Of a stretch of DNA of 64,000 nt, positions 52,477 through 64,000 are shown one piece after another. Each line of letters starts with the position of its first letter. The first letter of the stretch is position 1. The translations under genes were made by a program, and so were the position numbers. The stretch covers positions 25,458,873 to 25,522,872 of the forward strand of contig NC_079214.1 in the NCBI RefSeq assembly GCF_029633865.1, given 5' to 3'. The notes beneath the pieces were generated by a model. The model saw nothing but the letters and a program-made list of their open reading frames with translations, had not been told where the DNA came from and searched no databases. Source of the stretch: Lampris incognitus (lineage: Eukaryota > Chordata > Actinopteri > Lampriformes > Lampridae).

Positions 52477-53268
52477 AAGCGCAGTGTTATTTCCTCCCAA
52501 CACCAGGCTGGAACAATCATTCCAAAACCATCCATATAAGATGCTGCTTATCTGACCGGGTCAAATTTGAGACCCGCCTTGAAGCTACGTTGAAATTTCT
52601 ACACTATTTTGAACATTTAGGGAGCAAGGGATGATTTGTAAAATGGGTAGTAGGAAAAGAATTGAGAAGAATAAAGGAAGTTGATTAGAAAAGGTGGTGA
52701 GACAATTGATGAGATGAGCTCCAGCCACAGTTTAGGATTGTATTCCGTGTTACTGTAAGAGCACACAGAGAGAGGTTTTGATATGTGATGGCTGAGCTCA
52801 TAAGCCAGTATGAGGTCAAAAGGTGTTTGGTGTTCTTTGCCTTAAACATGTACTTTCTCAATGGCATGTGTAGAGAGCCGCATTGTGCCTGTATTCCTGT
52901 CAGCCTGGAGTGACCATAGCAAAATGTTATGATAGTTTAAGGAGTATACTGTAGAATGGTATGAGGAAAGAACGAAGGATAATGAGTTATGAATAATGCC
53001 TTTATTAGATTATCGTTGAAAGATGGAGAAAAGGTCAATATTCTGATGCAGCGCATGGGATAAGTTCCTCTTTAGCCTCTGGAAAGTCTTGTGACAATGA
53101 TGTCGACAAACATTTAGCGAGGAGCCCGCCACCCGGATGCATGTCTTCATACCGAAAGTATATAAGATTTGCATTGGACTGGAAGAAGAGTTGTTTACCT
53201 GTGCCCTAGCAATGTTATCACTGCTGTGCTATTATCAGTACTTTAGTTTCAAAAATGTTTTCAATAAA
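52477..53268 (+). other. rlbp1: rlbp1 3' UTR with poly(A) signal
   Basis: This is non-coding sequence after the stop. AATAAA at 53263-53268 is the likely polyadenylation signal. Confidence 0.6.
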
Positions 53269-53492
53269 CAAATCCAATTTTTGCCTTTCTGTAGTTTTAT
53301 ATAAACTGTCCCTTCAATGGTGCATGATGACATTCTCTAAGGTGGCGTTGAGATGTCTCATAAATTGCACACACACAGTTCTATGTCCTGCAAACATCGT
53401 CGGCAGGAGCCCCGGAGGAGTGAAACAAAAAATCAGATGCAGTTTGAAATGCAGTTTCTTACGATACAGGGACCCAGAGGCGTAAAAGAAAA

Positions 53493-54037
53493 TGGGCATC
53501 CAGGTAGCGTAGTGGTCTATTCCGTTGCCTACCAACACGGAGATTCTGGTTCGAATCCCTGTGTTGCCTCCAGCTTGGTCGGGCATCCCTACAGACACAA
53601 TTGGCCGTGTCTGCGGGTGGGAAGCCGGATGTGGCTATGTGTCCTGGTTGCTGCACTAGCGCCTCCTCTGGTCAGTTGGGGCACCTGTTCGGGGGCAGGG
53701 GTAACTGGGGGGAATAACGTGATCCTCCCACGTGCTATGCACCCCTGGCAAAACTCCTCACTGTCAGGTCAAAAGACATGGCTGGCGACTCCACGTGTGT
53801 TGGAGGAGACGTGGTAGTCTGCAGCCCTCCCCAGGTCAGTAGAAGGGGGTGGGGCAGTGACTGGGACAGCTCAGAAGAGTGGGGTAATTGGCCAGATACA
53901 TCAAATCATCCATTATCCATCAAATCATCCATTATCCAAACTGCTTATCCTGCTCTGAGGGTCGCTGGAGCCTATCCCAACAGCCATTGGGCGGCAGGCG
54001 GGGAGACACCCTGGACAGGCTGCCAGGCCATCACAGG

Positions 54038-54079
<42 letters not shown>

Positions 54080-54319
54080 CTAGGATAATTTAGTACAGCC
54101 GATTCACCTGACCTGCATGTCTTTGGACTGTGGGAGGAAACCGGGACACCCGGAGGAAACCCATGCAGACACGGGGAGAACATGCAAACTCCACACAGAG
54201 GACCCCCAAGGTTGGACTATCTCGGGGTTCAAACCCAGGACCTTCTTGCTGTGAGGCGACTGCACTAACCACTGCACCACCATGCTGCCCTGGCCAGATA
54301 CAATTGGGGAGAAAGGGGG
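53493..54319 (+). mobile_element. SINE family A, copy 7, split by a family B SINE
   Basis: The body runs from GGGCATCCAGGTAGCG to GGTAATTGGCCAGATACA at 53900. It resumes after the nested SINE as CAATTGGGGAGAAAGGGG. Confidence 0.9.
53901..54290 (-). mobile_element. SINE family B, copy 4, nested in family A copy 7
   Basis: It is reversed and flanked by TGGCCAGATACA at 53889-53900 and 54291-54302. It has (CA)n at about 54039-54077. Confidence 0.93.
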
Positions 54320-56298
54320 GGGGGGGACTCTCCCACGTTTAAGCCTCTTGGATTTGTGCTCCAGCTGGTTATGTACAGCAATAATGAAACACCACATATT
54401 TCTTTTGCGAAAATAATTTATTCTTAAACACAATAACCATAATTCCTCAAATTATTACATCGCACACCATTGTTTTTCTTAAAAAAAAAACAAAAAAAAA
54501 AAACACCCGTGATAGGCTTTCATCACATTGTATGGTTTTGTTTGTGTGCCGGTTCTCTCTTCATGTGGCCATGTCATAAACCATATTGAAGATTTAAAAT
54601 GGTGTAACACAAGAATAAAGCTCCACAATATTTAAGTGAAATGTGCTGTGTACAACAGTTGACAGTACAATGAGCTCCCATCCGCTCCCTCGACCAAATG
54701 GTTACGCAAGAGCAAGATGGCAACCTGAACTCCATTTAAGGGAACACGATATTGACCAGTGCTTAACCCGACTCTTTCTGAATACCTTTACACGTTAACA
54801 CAGTAAACAAGCTAATCATTTACCTTTTAAAATTACTTGAACAATAATAAATGAGGTGACAGTCTTGACAAAACGAATGGTTTTTATGCACTGGGGTTAG
54901 GATGTATACAGAGGAATAGTTTCTTACAAACTGGAAAATATCAGCACTTTAGACCCCATTCGCCATAAAAAAAATTCACTTTATGCATATAATATCTTTT
55001 GTTTTAAAATACCGACAACTTGTGTTCTCTCTCACATTTACATCGAACATGGTCAGAGAATCCCCTCCCCTATAACAGGTTATTGTCTCTCCTCATTATC
55101 CCTGGTCCTTTAAATCTTTGAATATATAGCTTTTTACATTTCTTTTTTTTATTTATTAAAGTGAAGACATGTTTTGGTTTTATCAACCAGAGATGGTGGT
55201 AGGACGCAGAAAACATTATCACATCCACTCATTAACACTCACACTCTGATGCTTTTGCACAAGAAAATGACAACACGAGAAGTCACAAAAACAATACAAA
55301 GTACAAAAAAAGAGAAAAAAAACATAACATAATAATCTACAAAATAAAAGTTGTAATACACATAACCCTGCATTTTTTGTGCAATGTTAAGGGGAGGCTA
55401 AATTTATAAGGAGGAACACCATCGGTTTTTGGTGGCATCGTAGCCAAAAACAAGGTTTGTGCTGGTGTGTCAATATTTATCTGACCCTACTTGCCAGGAT
55501 TCATGACAACCATTTTTTTAAACAAATCTGACCTGTGATGAAGTATTCTCTGACGTTCTGAACATAAACTCTCACCACAGATCGCTGACAAGATGTACTG
55601 TGACAGACTAGCTTGGATTTATGCAGCTGCAGTGAGCCAACACTGCCTGCAGATGGCAACATTGATCTGAAGTCGGAGGAATGCAGACTTGACAGTACTG
55701 ACAGTGTCTCTAGCAAGGTGCCCTCACGTTTTAACCAGTCAGCTTGACATTACTGAGGCTCTATATGCATCCCATGTTAATACACTCCAGTCCTCCTCCT
55801 CACACTGGTATGTGCCGCTATGACTCTCAGCGTAATCAAAAAGATTTCCAAGGATATACCTGCTCTCTTTGACAAACAAATGTTCCCTTTAAGTTTGACT
55901 TTCTCTTTTCTCAATGACTGTGCAAATATCTCTATTCTAGTCAGTAATCTTCAACTGATCCACTGAGGAAGAAGAAACATTTGGTTTGAAAATCATGGGT
56001 GTCCTAACTCATTGCACCAGAGTGCAGTTCAAAATGAAAAAAAAAAACAACAACCAAAAATCAGGCTGCTGATCTTTTCTTGAGGCATCCAAGAAGGAAA
56101 CTGTAGTGCAATTACCAATCTGTACACCACATGTTCAAGCTGGTATGCCACAGATACATCAGCCTCAAGTGAAAAGGTCCAAATAGGTGAAAACAAAATG
56201 ATACAGGTACTGACTAGTTATAGCTTGTTTTAGGCACAAGTCACTAGTCACTGGACACTAGGGGTTTTCTGTGCATTGGCACTGGGCTAAATCTGTGC

Positions 56299-56329
<31 letters not shown>

Positions 56330-56346
56330 ATGTGTGCGTGTGTGTG
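56299..56346. repeat. (GT)n microsatellite in the abhd2 3' UTR region
   Basis: GT units are interrupted by GC and AT steps. Confidence 0.9.
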
Positions 56347-57304
56347 TAATATAGCATCTGTATGTCTCAGCTTGACCTGGAGCTGATCAAAGGCAAATGA
56401 AGGAGTAGGTGGGCTCAGAGGGAATCGACAAAGGGGGATCGCAAGATCTGGTCTGAACACGGGATCATCTGAGTCGAGTAATTTAGGGAATCATCGACTT
56501 CTATCCCCCCACAGTTCTTCCTCTCATCCTGCCTGGCGGTCACAAAGAGAATTAAACCTAAGTCGCCAACAATCTCTAATCTACATTTAAATATGACTTA
56601 TGCAAAACAAAAAAAGAAAGAAAGAAAAATGTAGCATAAAGTGCACTGAATAAAAGTGACTGAATGTGACAGAAGGAATGTGCATCCCCCTGAGGTTGAT
56701 CCCCAGTCATGTCTGGTAAGCAAACAAGCTGTCTGCGCTGCTTTCTGAGTGACACGAGGCCAATATCCCTCTGAATACCAAATAAAGATACAGCAATGTG
56801 AAAATCCCAATGCAATGCGTAATTATTGAATTTTCCACTGAGAGATTGGGTGGGTGTGTGTGTGTGGGGGGGGGGCAACTCATCCTAAAGAACATTTAAG
56901 GGCCTTCAATCAACGATCAAACAGAATAAGGATCAACAACCAGACACTCAAATGACAAGTCACGAGTCTTTCACTCTTGGTCTACACACTCGTTCACACA
57001 CATTCACACTCTGGTGTGCTCAAACGCAAAACTGGCCTGTTAACAGTGTCCGTGAGTTACATACATAGTACAAAGAGGCCATGTTGGTTAAGACAGCAAA
57101 CTAGGCTATGGCCTTGGTGGTAATAAGCAGTGAGCTCCATACGGGTACAGTAAATGGGCACTGACTGCAGCATAGTCCTTGTGGAGGCTTCTGTGCTCAG
57201 GTTTTCACCGAACAACTCATCTAATATGGTGCCCTCGGTTTTTGTGGTCTTGGATGCCAAGTTGCCTTTTTATATTTGGTCAATGCATCCTTAGCCAGGG
57301 ATCG

Positions 57305-57306
57305 GT

Positions 57307-57341
<35 letters not shown>
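57305..57341. repeat. (GT)n microsatellite
   Basis: About 17 GT units on the plus strand, downstream of the abhd2 stop codon. Confidence 0.92.
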
Positions 57342-57343
<2 letters not shown>

Positions 57344-57628
57344 CACATATTCTGTGTTCGGATCCCACACAACGAAAAGAGCACAAAGGCAGTTAGCTGT
57401 TTTCATTCCTTCACATACCGTAACGTGATGGTGGTTCGAGAGGGGGGCAAATGTGGTGAAGGCATGAATACAGGGGGGCTGTGTGTGACGGGGTAGCGGG
57501 ACTGTAGCAGTGCACTAAGGAGACAACAATGAAGAGATATCAGTTTCAGGTCTGGTTCAGGCATCTCCTCTGTGCTGGGATATTGTTGGGGTGTTGAGAG
57601 TGGGACAGATAGAGAGAGTGGTCAAAGG

Positions 57629-57837
57629 TTAAGCTTTTTCCTCTGAGCAGGGGCTCTTGCTCAGGTGCCCACTTTGGCACGACGGTTTCTGTTTCTCCCA
57701 TTGGCATATGGTGTTGGCATAACCCACGATCACTTTGTCCATCCAGGTGAGGGGCTGAGGGAAGAGCACAGCCCCTTCAAAGAAGCCCAGGTGGCCTCCG
57801 TGCAGCGTCAGAGCAAAGATCACGTTCTGCTTTTTCT
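57629..57837 (-). CDS. abhd2: abhd2 last exon and stop
   Basis: It encodes EKKQNVIFALTLHGGHLG through CQWEKQKPSC to SEEKA, then TAA. The His in HGGHLG is the catalytic one. Confidence 0.96.
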
Positions 57838-59165
57838 CTAGAGGGGCACACAGAGAACACATAGACAACAGGGTTTATTTAAAAAGAAGCAGAAGAAGAA
57901 AGCCACTTTATTTTGTCATTGTACAGGTTACAATGAAATTTGTCTTCTGCATTTAAACCATCCTATTGTATAGGAGCAGTGGGCAGCTGCAGCACCTGGG
58001 GACCAACTCCAGTTCTTCTTTCCATTGCCTTGGTCAGGGGCACAGACAGGAGTATTAACCCAAACATACATGTCTTTTTGATGGTGGGAGGAAACTGGAG
58101 CATCCGGAGGAAACCCACACAGACACGGAGAGAACATACAAACTCCACACAGAAAGGGCATGGGATGGCCTGGAGTTTGAACCCAGGACCGTCTTGCTGT
58201 GAGGCAACAGCGCTAACCACTGGGCCACCATGCTGCCAAAAAAAAGGGTAAATCTACCTGCCTACAACTAATCAACCCACCAATGTGTGTCGTTGTGTAA
58301 CCATGTCAATCAAGGTAATCAAATAAGAGAAATTAAATTGGTACACATATCAAATGTACAGACAAATGTACAAATGTTGCCCTCTCCCACATCTTGAATT
58401 TGCTAAAGGTGGGGTTTCAATGGGGTTCATAATGCTTTCTAAAGTAAAACTGTTGAGTGATGATACATTTGAGTCGATGTCAATCAAGGAAAAAAATGGG
58501 TGTCGTAATGACATGAGCACCCATCATTATTGAAAAAACTGCATTAGTCACTGAGGGGGAATATAGGTGAAAAGGGAAAGTATCCCGTGTCTGACACAGA
58601 CACTGAGGTTGTGTTATCTAGTTATTGTCCCTGGGACAATGCACACTCATCAGTCAGCCTTTGACTGGCAACATGAGCCACATGTGCAAAATGGGCTTAC
58701 GAGGAAATGTTTCTTGCCTGAGTGTGTTCTAGTGGTCATTACAGATAACTGCATTACTCATCTACTGTGGGTCATTAAAGATAACTACATTACTCACCTA
58801 CTGTAAGGAATGCAAGAGGAAAGAGAAGCCCGCAGTCACTGTGATAGTAGGATACAGTGATCTATCGTTTCACATTTGATAGACTGGAATTTGGCTTAGA
58901 TAAAAAAAGAGGGGAAAAAACCCATACGCTAACTTCTGTAATCACTAAAATGTGAGATATCTCTAAAATTGACCTTTCAATAACACAGCATGACACAGCA
59001 TTGATGTGTTGTAGATAGAATAGACAAAGTAATTTCAACAACATTATAGTGGGGTTCTGATTAAGCTCTAGCCTGGGAACCAGACGAATCTGAGAGCTCA
59101 TGTTTTACACTTGCTAACCAGCAAGAATTCGTCTGGTTCCCAGGCTAATTATGCTCAATAATATG

Positions 59166-59213
<48 letters not shown>

Positions 59214-62200
59214 AGAGACAGAGAAAGAGAACTGTAAGCATAGAGGGTGTTGTCCATTGTCTTTTACTTCATCTACCCGGTTTTCACTGTGTGTAAAACC
59301 CTCTCGACACTGTTACTGTGTTTAAGACTACACAGATAAACTTGACTTGAGACAAACTGCAGCAGGAAGCGTAGGAACATCTTATCCCTATTTCTCTGCT
59401 CTTAAGAGGACAGCAGCTCCTTCTATACAAGGTTGTAAACCAAAAGTTAAATGTTCTGGAGGATACAAATGAAAAACACTCGAATCAGCACCCGACAAGG
59501 CCCAGGATGTTGAAACCATAACCTTCAGCGCTCAATGGCAATCCCTGTCCATTTAATGCTTATTATGTCCTGACGGTGAGCTATAGACTCAATCTGATTG
59601 AAACACAGCATCTGACATGGAAAATAGAGTGTGGGCTTTGACTGTATGCAATGTTAAGTCTTTGAATGTGGAAACACTGCCCAACCTAATGCTGCCAATT
59701 CAACATATGCAGACCAGAAAAGTCTATACTGCTTTATTAGCCACAACCTAAATGACCATGAATCCATTCACAGACATCTTTCACCTCACACATTAACTTC
59801 AACATCCAAACTCCTTGAATTAGGCCACCTGCACAAGGTTGGAGGGGAAAATAAATAAATAAATCACAGCAGAATGAGCCTGTGCTCCACCTTGTGACCA
59901 GCCAGAGTGGAGTGGTATTCCCAAAAAGGACTAGCCTGGATCTCTTCATTCTCATGCTCCTATCTGGGTTAGTGGGAGACCCTGATGCAGTTGGCTGATT
60001 AAGATAGCACACAGCTTTAGCCATCACACACTGCTCCTGACAGCTGCTGAGCTGCCCTGGATTGATACATCCAGACCGAAGGCCACCGTAATGCCAAGTG
60101 CTGACAGCTGGTGGAAACGGAGCATTGTAGTAAATGTCTCGCATCAATAAAGCTTGTCTGCAACTTTCAGACACTAACAAAAACGCTACCACATTTTAGC
60201 TGTGCTGCCAATTATTCTAAAGTTAAGACTCAACAACAGACTCATCTTATTTTAGTATATTTTAAAAAAAGCACCAATCCTGCAAACTCAGCAGATGCAT
60301 AAATTACTTGATTTTATTTTACGACATAGGCCAAGATTATGTCACCTCACTTCCTGGTAGGTGTGTCAGTATGTCTGAGTCACAGTACAAATTCTAGGGC
60401 AGAGGCAACAGATGGCCTGGCTGATCTCCTTTCCAGTCACCATTACACAGTGTACCAGATGAAGTGACTTACCACCTGGTAAGTTAGATCAGTCAACACC
60501 GTCTCTACAGAGGGATCTGGGATAGGATCCTACTTCCCGTCAAGCCCCTCAGCCTCATACAGAAACAACAGAGGGGATGACACGCGCATGTATGCACGCA
60601 CAAGCACACATGCGCACACGCAAACGCACGCATGCACACACACGTGAGGCAGCTTCGCTCTCCAAAAAAAAAAAAAGCGTCTGGTAAGTTTAAATAAAGA
60701 GTAGGCTCAGGACAGAAAAAGCTCTTTAATCGCTATGTAATCTAAGTGCAGCTAAAGGGGACCTGGAAACCAGACAGAACCTCAAGTTAAAGTCGATGTC
60801 ACTGCTTTCTCCAGGCATCTCACAGTCACTTCCTCTTCCGTTTGTGTGATAACAGAGTGAATTCACTGGAAACTCCCATCCACAATTGTATTTATAAACG
60901 TTTAATGGTTACAAAGGTGAGTAAAGAAACAACTGTGTGTGTTTTAACTGGTGTGACACAGCAAGATACTTGCCTCTCTACCACACCCCCTTCCAAACCC
61001 TCTTACTTGGAGACAAGTAGTAAGAGGGCCTTTCTATATTGCGGATATGGTGTTTGGAAACTAAACCCCACGACACATCTATGGTCAATCAATGAGAGAG
61101 AACAAGCCTAAAAGAATATTCCTTTGGTGTGGAAAAAAAAACTCATCTAGAGCAGGGGTTTTGTACTGTATGTAGCAAAAGATGTGTTTCAAAAATGTCC
61201 TTATTTGACAACATTAAATAGAGTCCACTAGGCCAAGTCCGTCAAGTCTCAGATAGCGTTTTAATACCGGGACAACATTTTGTGATGTGATGTCATGAGT
61301 TCTAGAAATATCTCACTGTAAGAGTTCCTTTGTACGTTACAGCTTTAGAACCCAGAAAACCAAAGAAAATCCATCCATTATCCAAACCGCCTATCCAGCT
61401 CTCAGGGTTGCGGGATGCTGGAGCCTATCCCAGCAGTCATTGGGCAGCAGGCGGGGAGATACCCTGGACAGGCCACCAGGCCATCACAGGGCTGACACAC
61501 ACACATTCACACCTAGGGACCATTTATTTCGAGCCCCAGGGTAGTCCAACCTTGGGGGCCGTACCGGGTAGCCCTCTGTGTGGAAACGACGGAGAATGTA
61601 AGTTATTATGTTTTATTAATTTTATCAATTTGAATAACTAAGTACGGCTGATTCACCTGACCTACATGTCTTTGGACTGTGGGAGGAAACCGGAGCACCC
61701 GGAGGAAACCCACGAAGACATGGGGAGAACATGCAAACTCCACACAGAGGACGACCCAGGACAAAGAAATTCATTTTGCAAAAAAAAAAAAGCAGTAAAG
61801 CCAATAAAACAGTAAAGTGAACTTGGTGAGCTGTGTTCATCTGATAACTGAGATGTGTGTATTTAAACAAAATATAAGAAATACATGTTTGATGAAAACT
61901 GTCACATATCTGAAAAGCTGTCAGAACAGTTGTACCAGCTGAAAAACAGCGGACTTAAGTACAGTCGCTGTTATCATGGGACAGACTGTAGGTTACCTGC
62001 TAATGTACGAGGGATGGTGAGCAGTGAGTCATGAACCAGAGGATCGTCTCCAGAGTTCACAAGCAGCAGTGGCACATTTACCTACAAGATGAAATTGGGT
62101 TAACATTTATATCTAATATACACTACCGTTCAAAAGTTTGGGATCACCCAAACAATTTCGTGTTTTCCATGAAAAGTCACACTTATTCACCACCATATGT

Positions 62201-63496
62201 TGTGAAATGAATAGAAAATAGAGTCAAGACATTGACAAGGTTAGAAATAATGATTTTTATTTGAAATAAGATTTTTTTTACATCAAACTTTGCTTTCGTC
62301 AAAGAATCCTCCATTTGCAGCAATTACAGCATTGCAGACCTTTGGCATTCTAGCTGTTAATTTGTTGAGGTAATCTGGAGAAATTGCACCCCACGCTTCC
62401 ATAAGCAGCTCCCACAAGTTGGATTGGTTGGATGGGCACTTCTTTGAGCAGATTGAGTTTCTGGAGCATCACATTTGTGGGGTCAATTAAACGCTCAAAA
62501 TGGCCAGAAAAAGAGAACTTTCATCTGAAACTCGACAGTCTATTCTTGTTCTTAGAAATGAAGGCTATTCCATGCGAGAAATTGCTAAGAAATTGAAGAT
62601 TTCCTACACCGGTGTGTACTACTCCCTTCAGAGGACAGCACAAACAGGCTCTAACAGGTACTATTTAATGAAGATGCCAGTTGGGGACCTGTGAGGCGTC
62701 TGTTTCTCAAACTAGAGACTCTAATGTACTTATCTTCTTGCTCAGTTGTGCAACGCGGCCTCCCACTTCTTTTTCTACTCTGGTTAGAGCCTGTTTGTGC
62801 TGTCCTCTGAAGGGAGTAGTACACACCGGTGTAGGAAATCTTCAATTTCTTAGCAATTTCTCGCATGGAATAGCCTTCATTTCTAAGAACAAGAATAGAC
62901 TGTCGAGTTTCAGATGAAAGTTCTCTTTTTCTGGCCATTTTGAGCGTTTAATTGACCCCACAAATGTGATGCTCCAGAAACTCAATCTGCTCAAAGAAGT
63001 GCCCATCCAACCAATCCAACTTGTGGGAGCTGCTTCTGGAAGCGTGGGGTGCAATTTCTCCAGATTACCTCAACAAATTAACAGCTAGAATGCCAAAGGT
63101 CTGCAATGCTGTAATTGCTGCAAATGGAGGATTCTTTGACGAAAGCAAAGTTTGATGTAAAAAAAATCTTATTTCAAATACAAATCATTATTTCTAACCT
63201 TGTCAATGTCTTGACTCTATTTTCTATTCATTTCACAACATATGGTGGTGAATAAGTGTGACTTTACATGGAAAACACAAAATTGTTTGGGTGATCCCAA
63301 ACTTTTGAACTGTAGTGTATGTAGTTGCAAACATATACTGAGATCACGGTCCATACATAAAAACATACCAATATAAGACAGAGAGATGGGTGGAAACTGA
63401 CAGACAAACAGATAGACGGTTCTTACATTGTGGATATAATGTACACAGCTCTCCTTCTCGTAGTACTCTTTTAGAGAGCTGTGGCCATGGAATTTC
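57629..63496 (-). CDS. abhd2: Abhydrolase domain-containing 2 (monoacylglycerol lipase), 3' part
   Basis: The last three coding exons (63427-63496, 61997-62081, 57629-57837) are present. The remainder of the gene, including the nucleophile serine, lies beyond the right edge. ABHD2 is an alpha/beta hydrolase anchored in membranes. The human protein cleaves 2-arachidonoylglycerol in response to progesterone in sperm. The parts seen are KFHGHSSLKEYYEKESC, VNVPLLLVNSGDDPLVHDSLLTIP (with the catalytic-acid Asp of SGDDPLV) and LHGGHLGFFEG (with the catalytic His). The ending QSGHLSKSPCSEEKA differs from the human tail. A 1.2-kb Tc1 palindrome sits in the intron between the first two of these exons. 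The gene is tail to tail with rlbp1. Confidence 0.95.
57898..58236 (-). mobile_element. SINE family C, copy 2
   Basis: This is a reversed copy with the same tail (GCCACTTTATTTTGTCATTG), middle and tRNA-like head. It lies in the last intron of abhd2. Confidence 0.87.
59069..59147. repeat. Short hairpin (miniature inverted repeat)
   Basis: TAGCCTGGGAACCAGACGAA is followed 39 bases later by its exact inverse TTCGTCTGGTTCCCAGGCTA. It lies in the last intron of abhd2 and looks like the remains of a very small MITE. Confidence 0.7.
59168..59210. repeat. (CA)n microsatellite in abhd2 intron
   Basis: About 21 CA units are followed by a GAGA-rich stretch. Confidence 0.93.
61370..61762 (-). mobile_element. 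SINE family B, rearranged copy
   Basis: The 3' part (61370-61530) is in reverse. A piece of head (CGAGCCCCAGGGTAGTCCAA, 61539-61590) is in forward orientation. The remaining body (61640-61762) is in reverse. About 50 unrelated bases separate the last two. It lies in an abhd2 intron. Confidence 0.8.
61997..62081 (-). CDS. abhd2: abhd2 penultimate exon
   Basis: It encodes VNVPLLLVNSGDDPLVHD and SLLTIPRTLA with the catalytic Asp, between a TTGTAG acceptor and a GTAACC donor. Confidence 0.94.
62121..63317. mobile_element. Palindromic Tc1-like element with two 535-bp arms
   Basis: The left arm (62121-62655) and right arm (62783-63317) are inverted copies, equal in length, with about five differences by eye. 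A 127-bp spacer (62656-62782) separates them. The outer ends read CACTACNGTTCAAAAG and are flanked by TA. Each arm holds the N-terminal HTH part of a Tc1 transposase (MARKRELSSETRQS), the two facing each other. The right arm's frame (62651-62938, minus) runs on through the spacer as DKYIRVSSLRNRRLTG. No DDE domain is present. It lies in an abhd2 intron. Confidence 0.92.
63427..63496 (-). CDS. abhd2: abhd2 internal exon
   Basis: Seventy bases complete a split Arg codon and encode KFHGHSSLKEYYEKESCVHYIHN. It is bounded by a CAG acceptor and a GTAAGA donor. Confidence 0.93.
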
Positions 63497-64000
63497 CTGT
63501 TGAAAATACAAAGTAAATCGGGTTCTTGCACAAGACACAATGTTTCAGAAACATCAGACAAAAACTTAAAAAATAATTTGCGCACACCCAGAATCTTTTC
63601 TGCAGGAATAAATACATACATTCGAAGCCTACTGTGTCGTTCTTCCATATGTATGCTCTATGCTGTGTCTGAATCAGATCAGGTTCTTTATGATAGTCTC
63701 TTTTCATCAGTAGTTTAACAAAATCAGCAGTAAAAAGGACAAGGTTTACTGACGAATTCTAACAGTTAAAGCCTGAATAGCCCATAAAGCTTTTACTCAT
63801 TTTGATACTTTATCTGCCCTTGAGAAGGGGACAGCTCCTTTCAATTCAGTTCTTGCAATTGCCAAACTCCTGTGCTCCCATACAACACACACATGTAGAA
63901 ACTCATTACCTTTCCCTTTATTTTCTCAAATGATGTGGTATGTTTGGGGATCATAGTGGGTAATGCACAAATAAAAACAAGTGTATAAAACAGATTCTGA
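63497..64000. other. abhd2 intron to the window edge
   Basis: No further abhd2 exon is visible. The next upstream exon must lie beyond base 64000. Confidence 0.6.

Larger units (their letters stand above)
54417..57628 (-). other. abhd2: abhd2 3' UTR (long, AT-rich)
   Basis: About 3.2 kb with no exon and no transposon I recognise, apart from a (GT)n tract near 56300. A minus-strand AATAAA (TTTATT at 54417-54422) is a plausible end. It stops just before the SINE cluster that separates abhd2 from rlbp1. The 3' UTR call is inferred from position. Confidence 0.5.
58240..61369. other. abhd2 last intron, mostly unique
   Basis: Apart from the 59069 hairpin, the CA repeat at 59168 and an alternating CA/GC stretch near 60595-60645, I see no exon or repeat family. 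Confidence 0.5.

Overview
The window is a piece of a teleost fish nuclear genome. It has spliced vertebrate genes with long introns, many CA/GT/CT microsatellites, and a dense mix of fish-type transposons: Tc1/mariner, hAT-like, Penelope-like, L1-Tx1-like and RTE LINEs, one Gypsy LTR element and several tRNA-headed SINE families. There is no operon-like structure, rRNA or CRISPR, and no convincing functional tRNA gene. The tRNA-like boxes present belong to SINEs.

Layout. Bases 1-20 kb hold no host gene I can recognise. They are microsatellites, SINEs, a 4.8-kb Gypsy element with paired 191-bp LTRs (6324-11146), a decayed 1.6-kb Tc1 element (13510-15108) and a second decayed Tc1 (about 17905-19832) carrying a SINE. 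At 20712-24621 lies tmem208 (minus strand, 6 exons, 173 codons). Head to head with it is slc39a1 (ZIP1 zinc transporter, plus strand, 4 coding exons, 300 codons, 25968-40140). Its third intron is 11.4 kb long and contains a nest of elements: a Penelope-type foldback split by an 8.2-kb hAT-like insertion, which itself holds a Tx1-type LINE, an RTE LINE inside that LINE, and two SINEs.

At 48839-52476 lies rlbp1 (CRALBP, the retinoid-binding protein of the visual cycle; plus strand, 7 coding exons, 312 codons, plus a likely 5' UTR exon near 47.9 kb). Tail to tail with it is the 3' part of abhd2 (minus strand, last three coding exons at 57629-63496). The rest of abhd2 lies beyond the right edge. 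The rlbp1-abhd2 pair in convergent orientation matches the human 15q26 arrangement as I recall it, which supports both calls.

The host genes have unrelated jobs: ER protein targeting (tmem208), zinc uptake (slc39a1), 11-cis-retinoid binding (rlbp1) and serine-hydrolase lipid cleavage (abhd2). I see no pathway joining them. I found no clearly new biological system. The most unusual signals are structural: nested insertions with readable target-site duplications, a 1.2-kb Tc1 palindrome with two 535-bp arms inside an abhd2 intron, Penelope-derived foldbacks, and SINE families that share a head but have different tails. All exon limits were worked out by hand from reading frame, GT/AG sites and remembered vertebrate homologues. 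No alignment was run.
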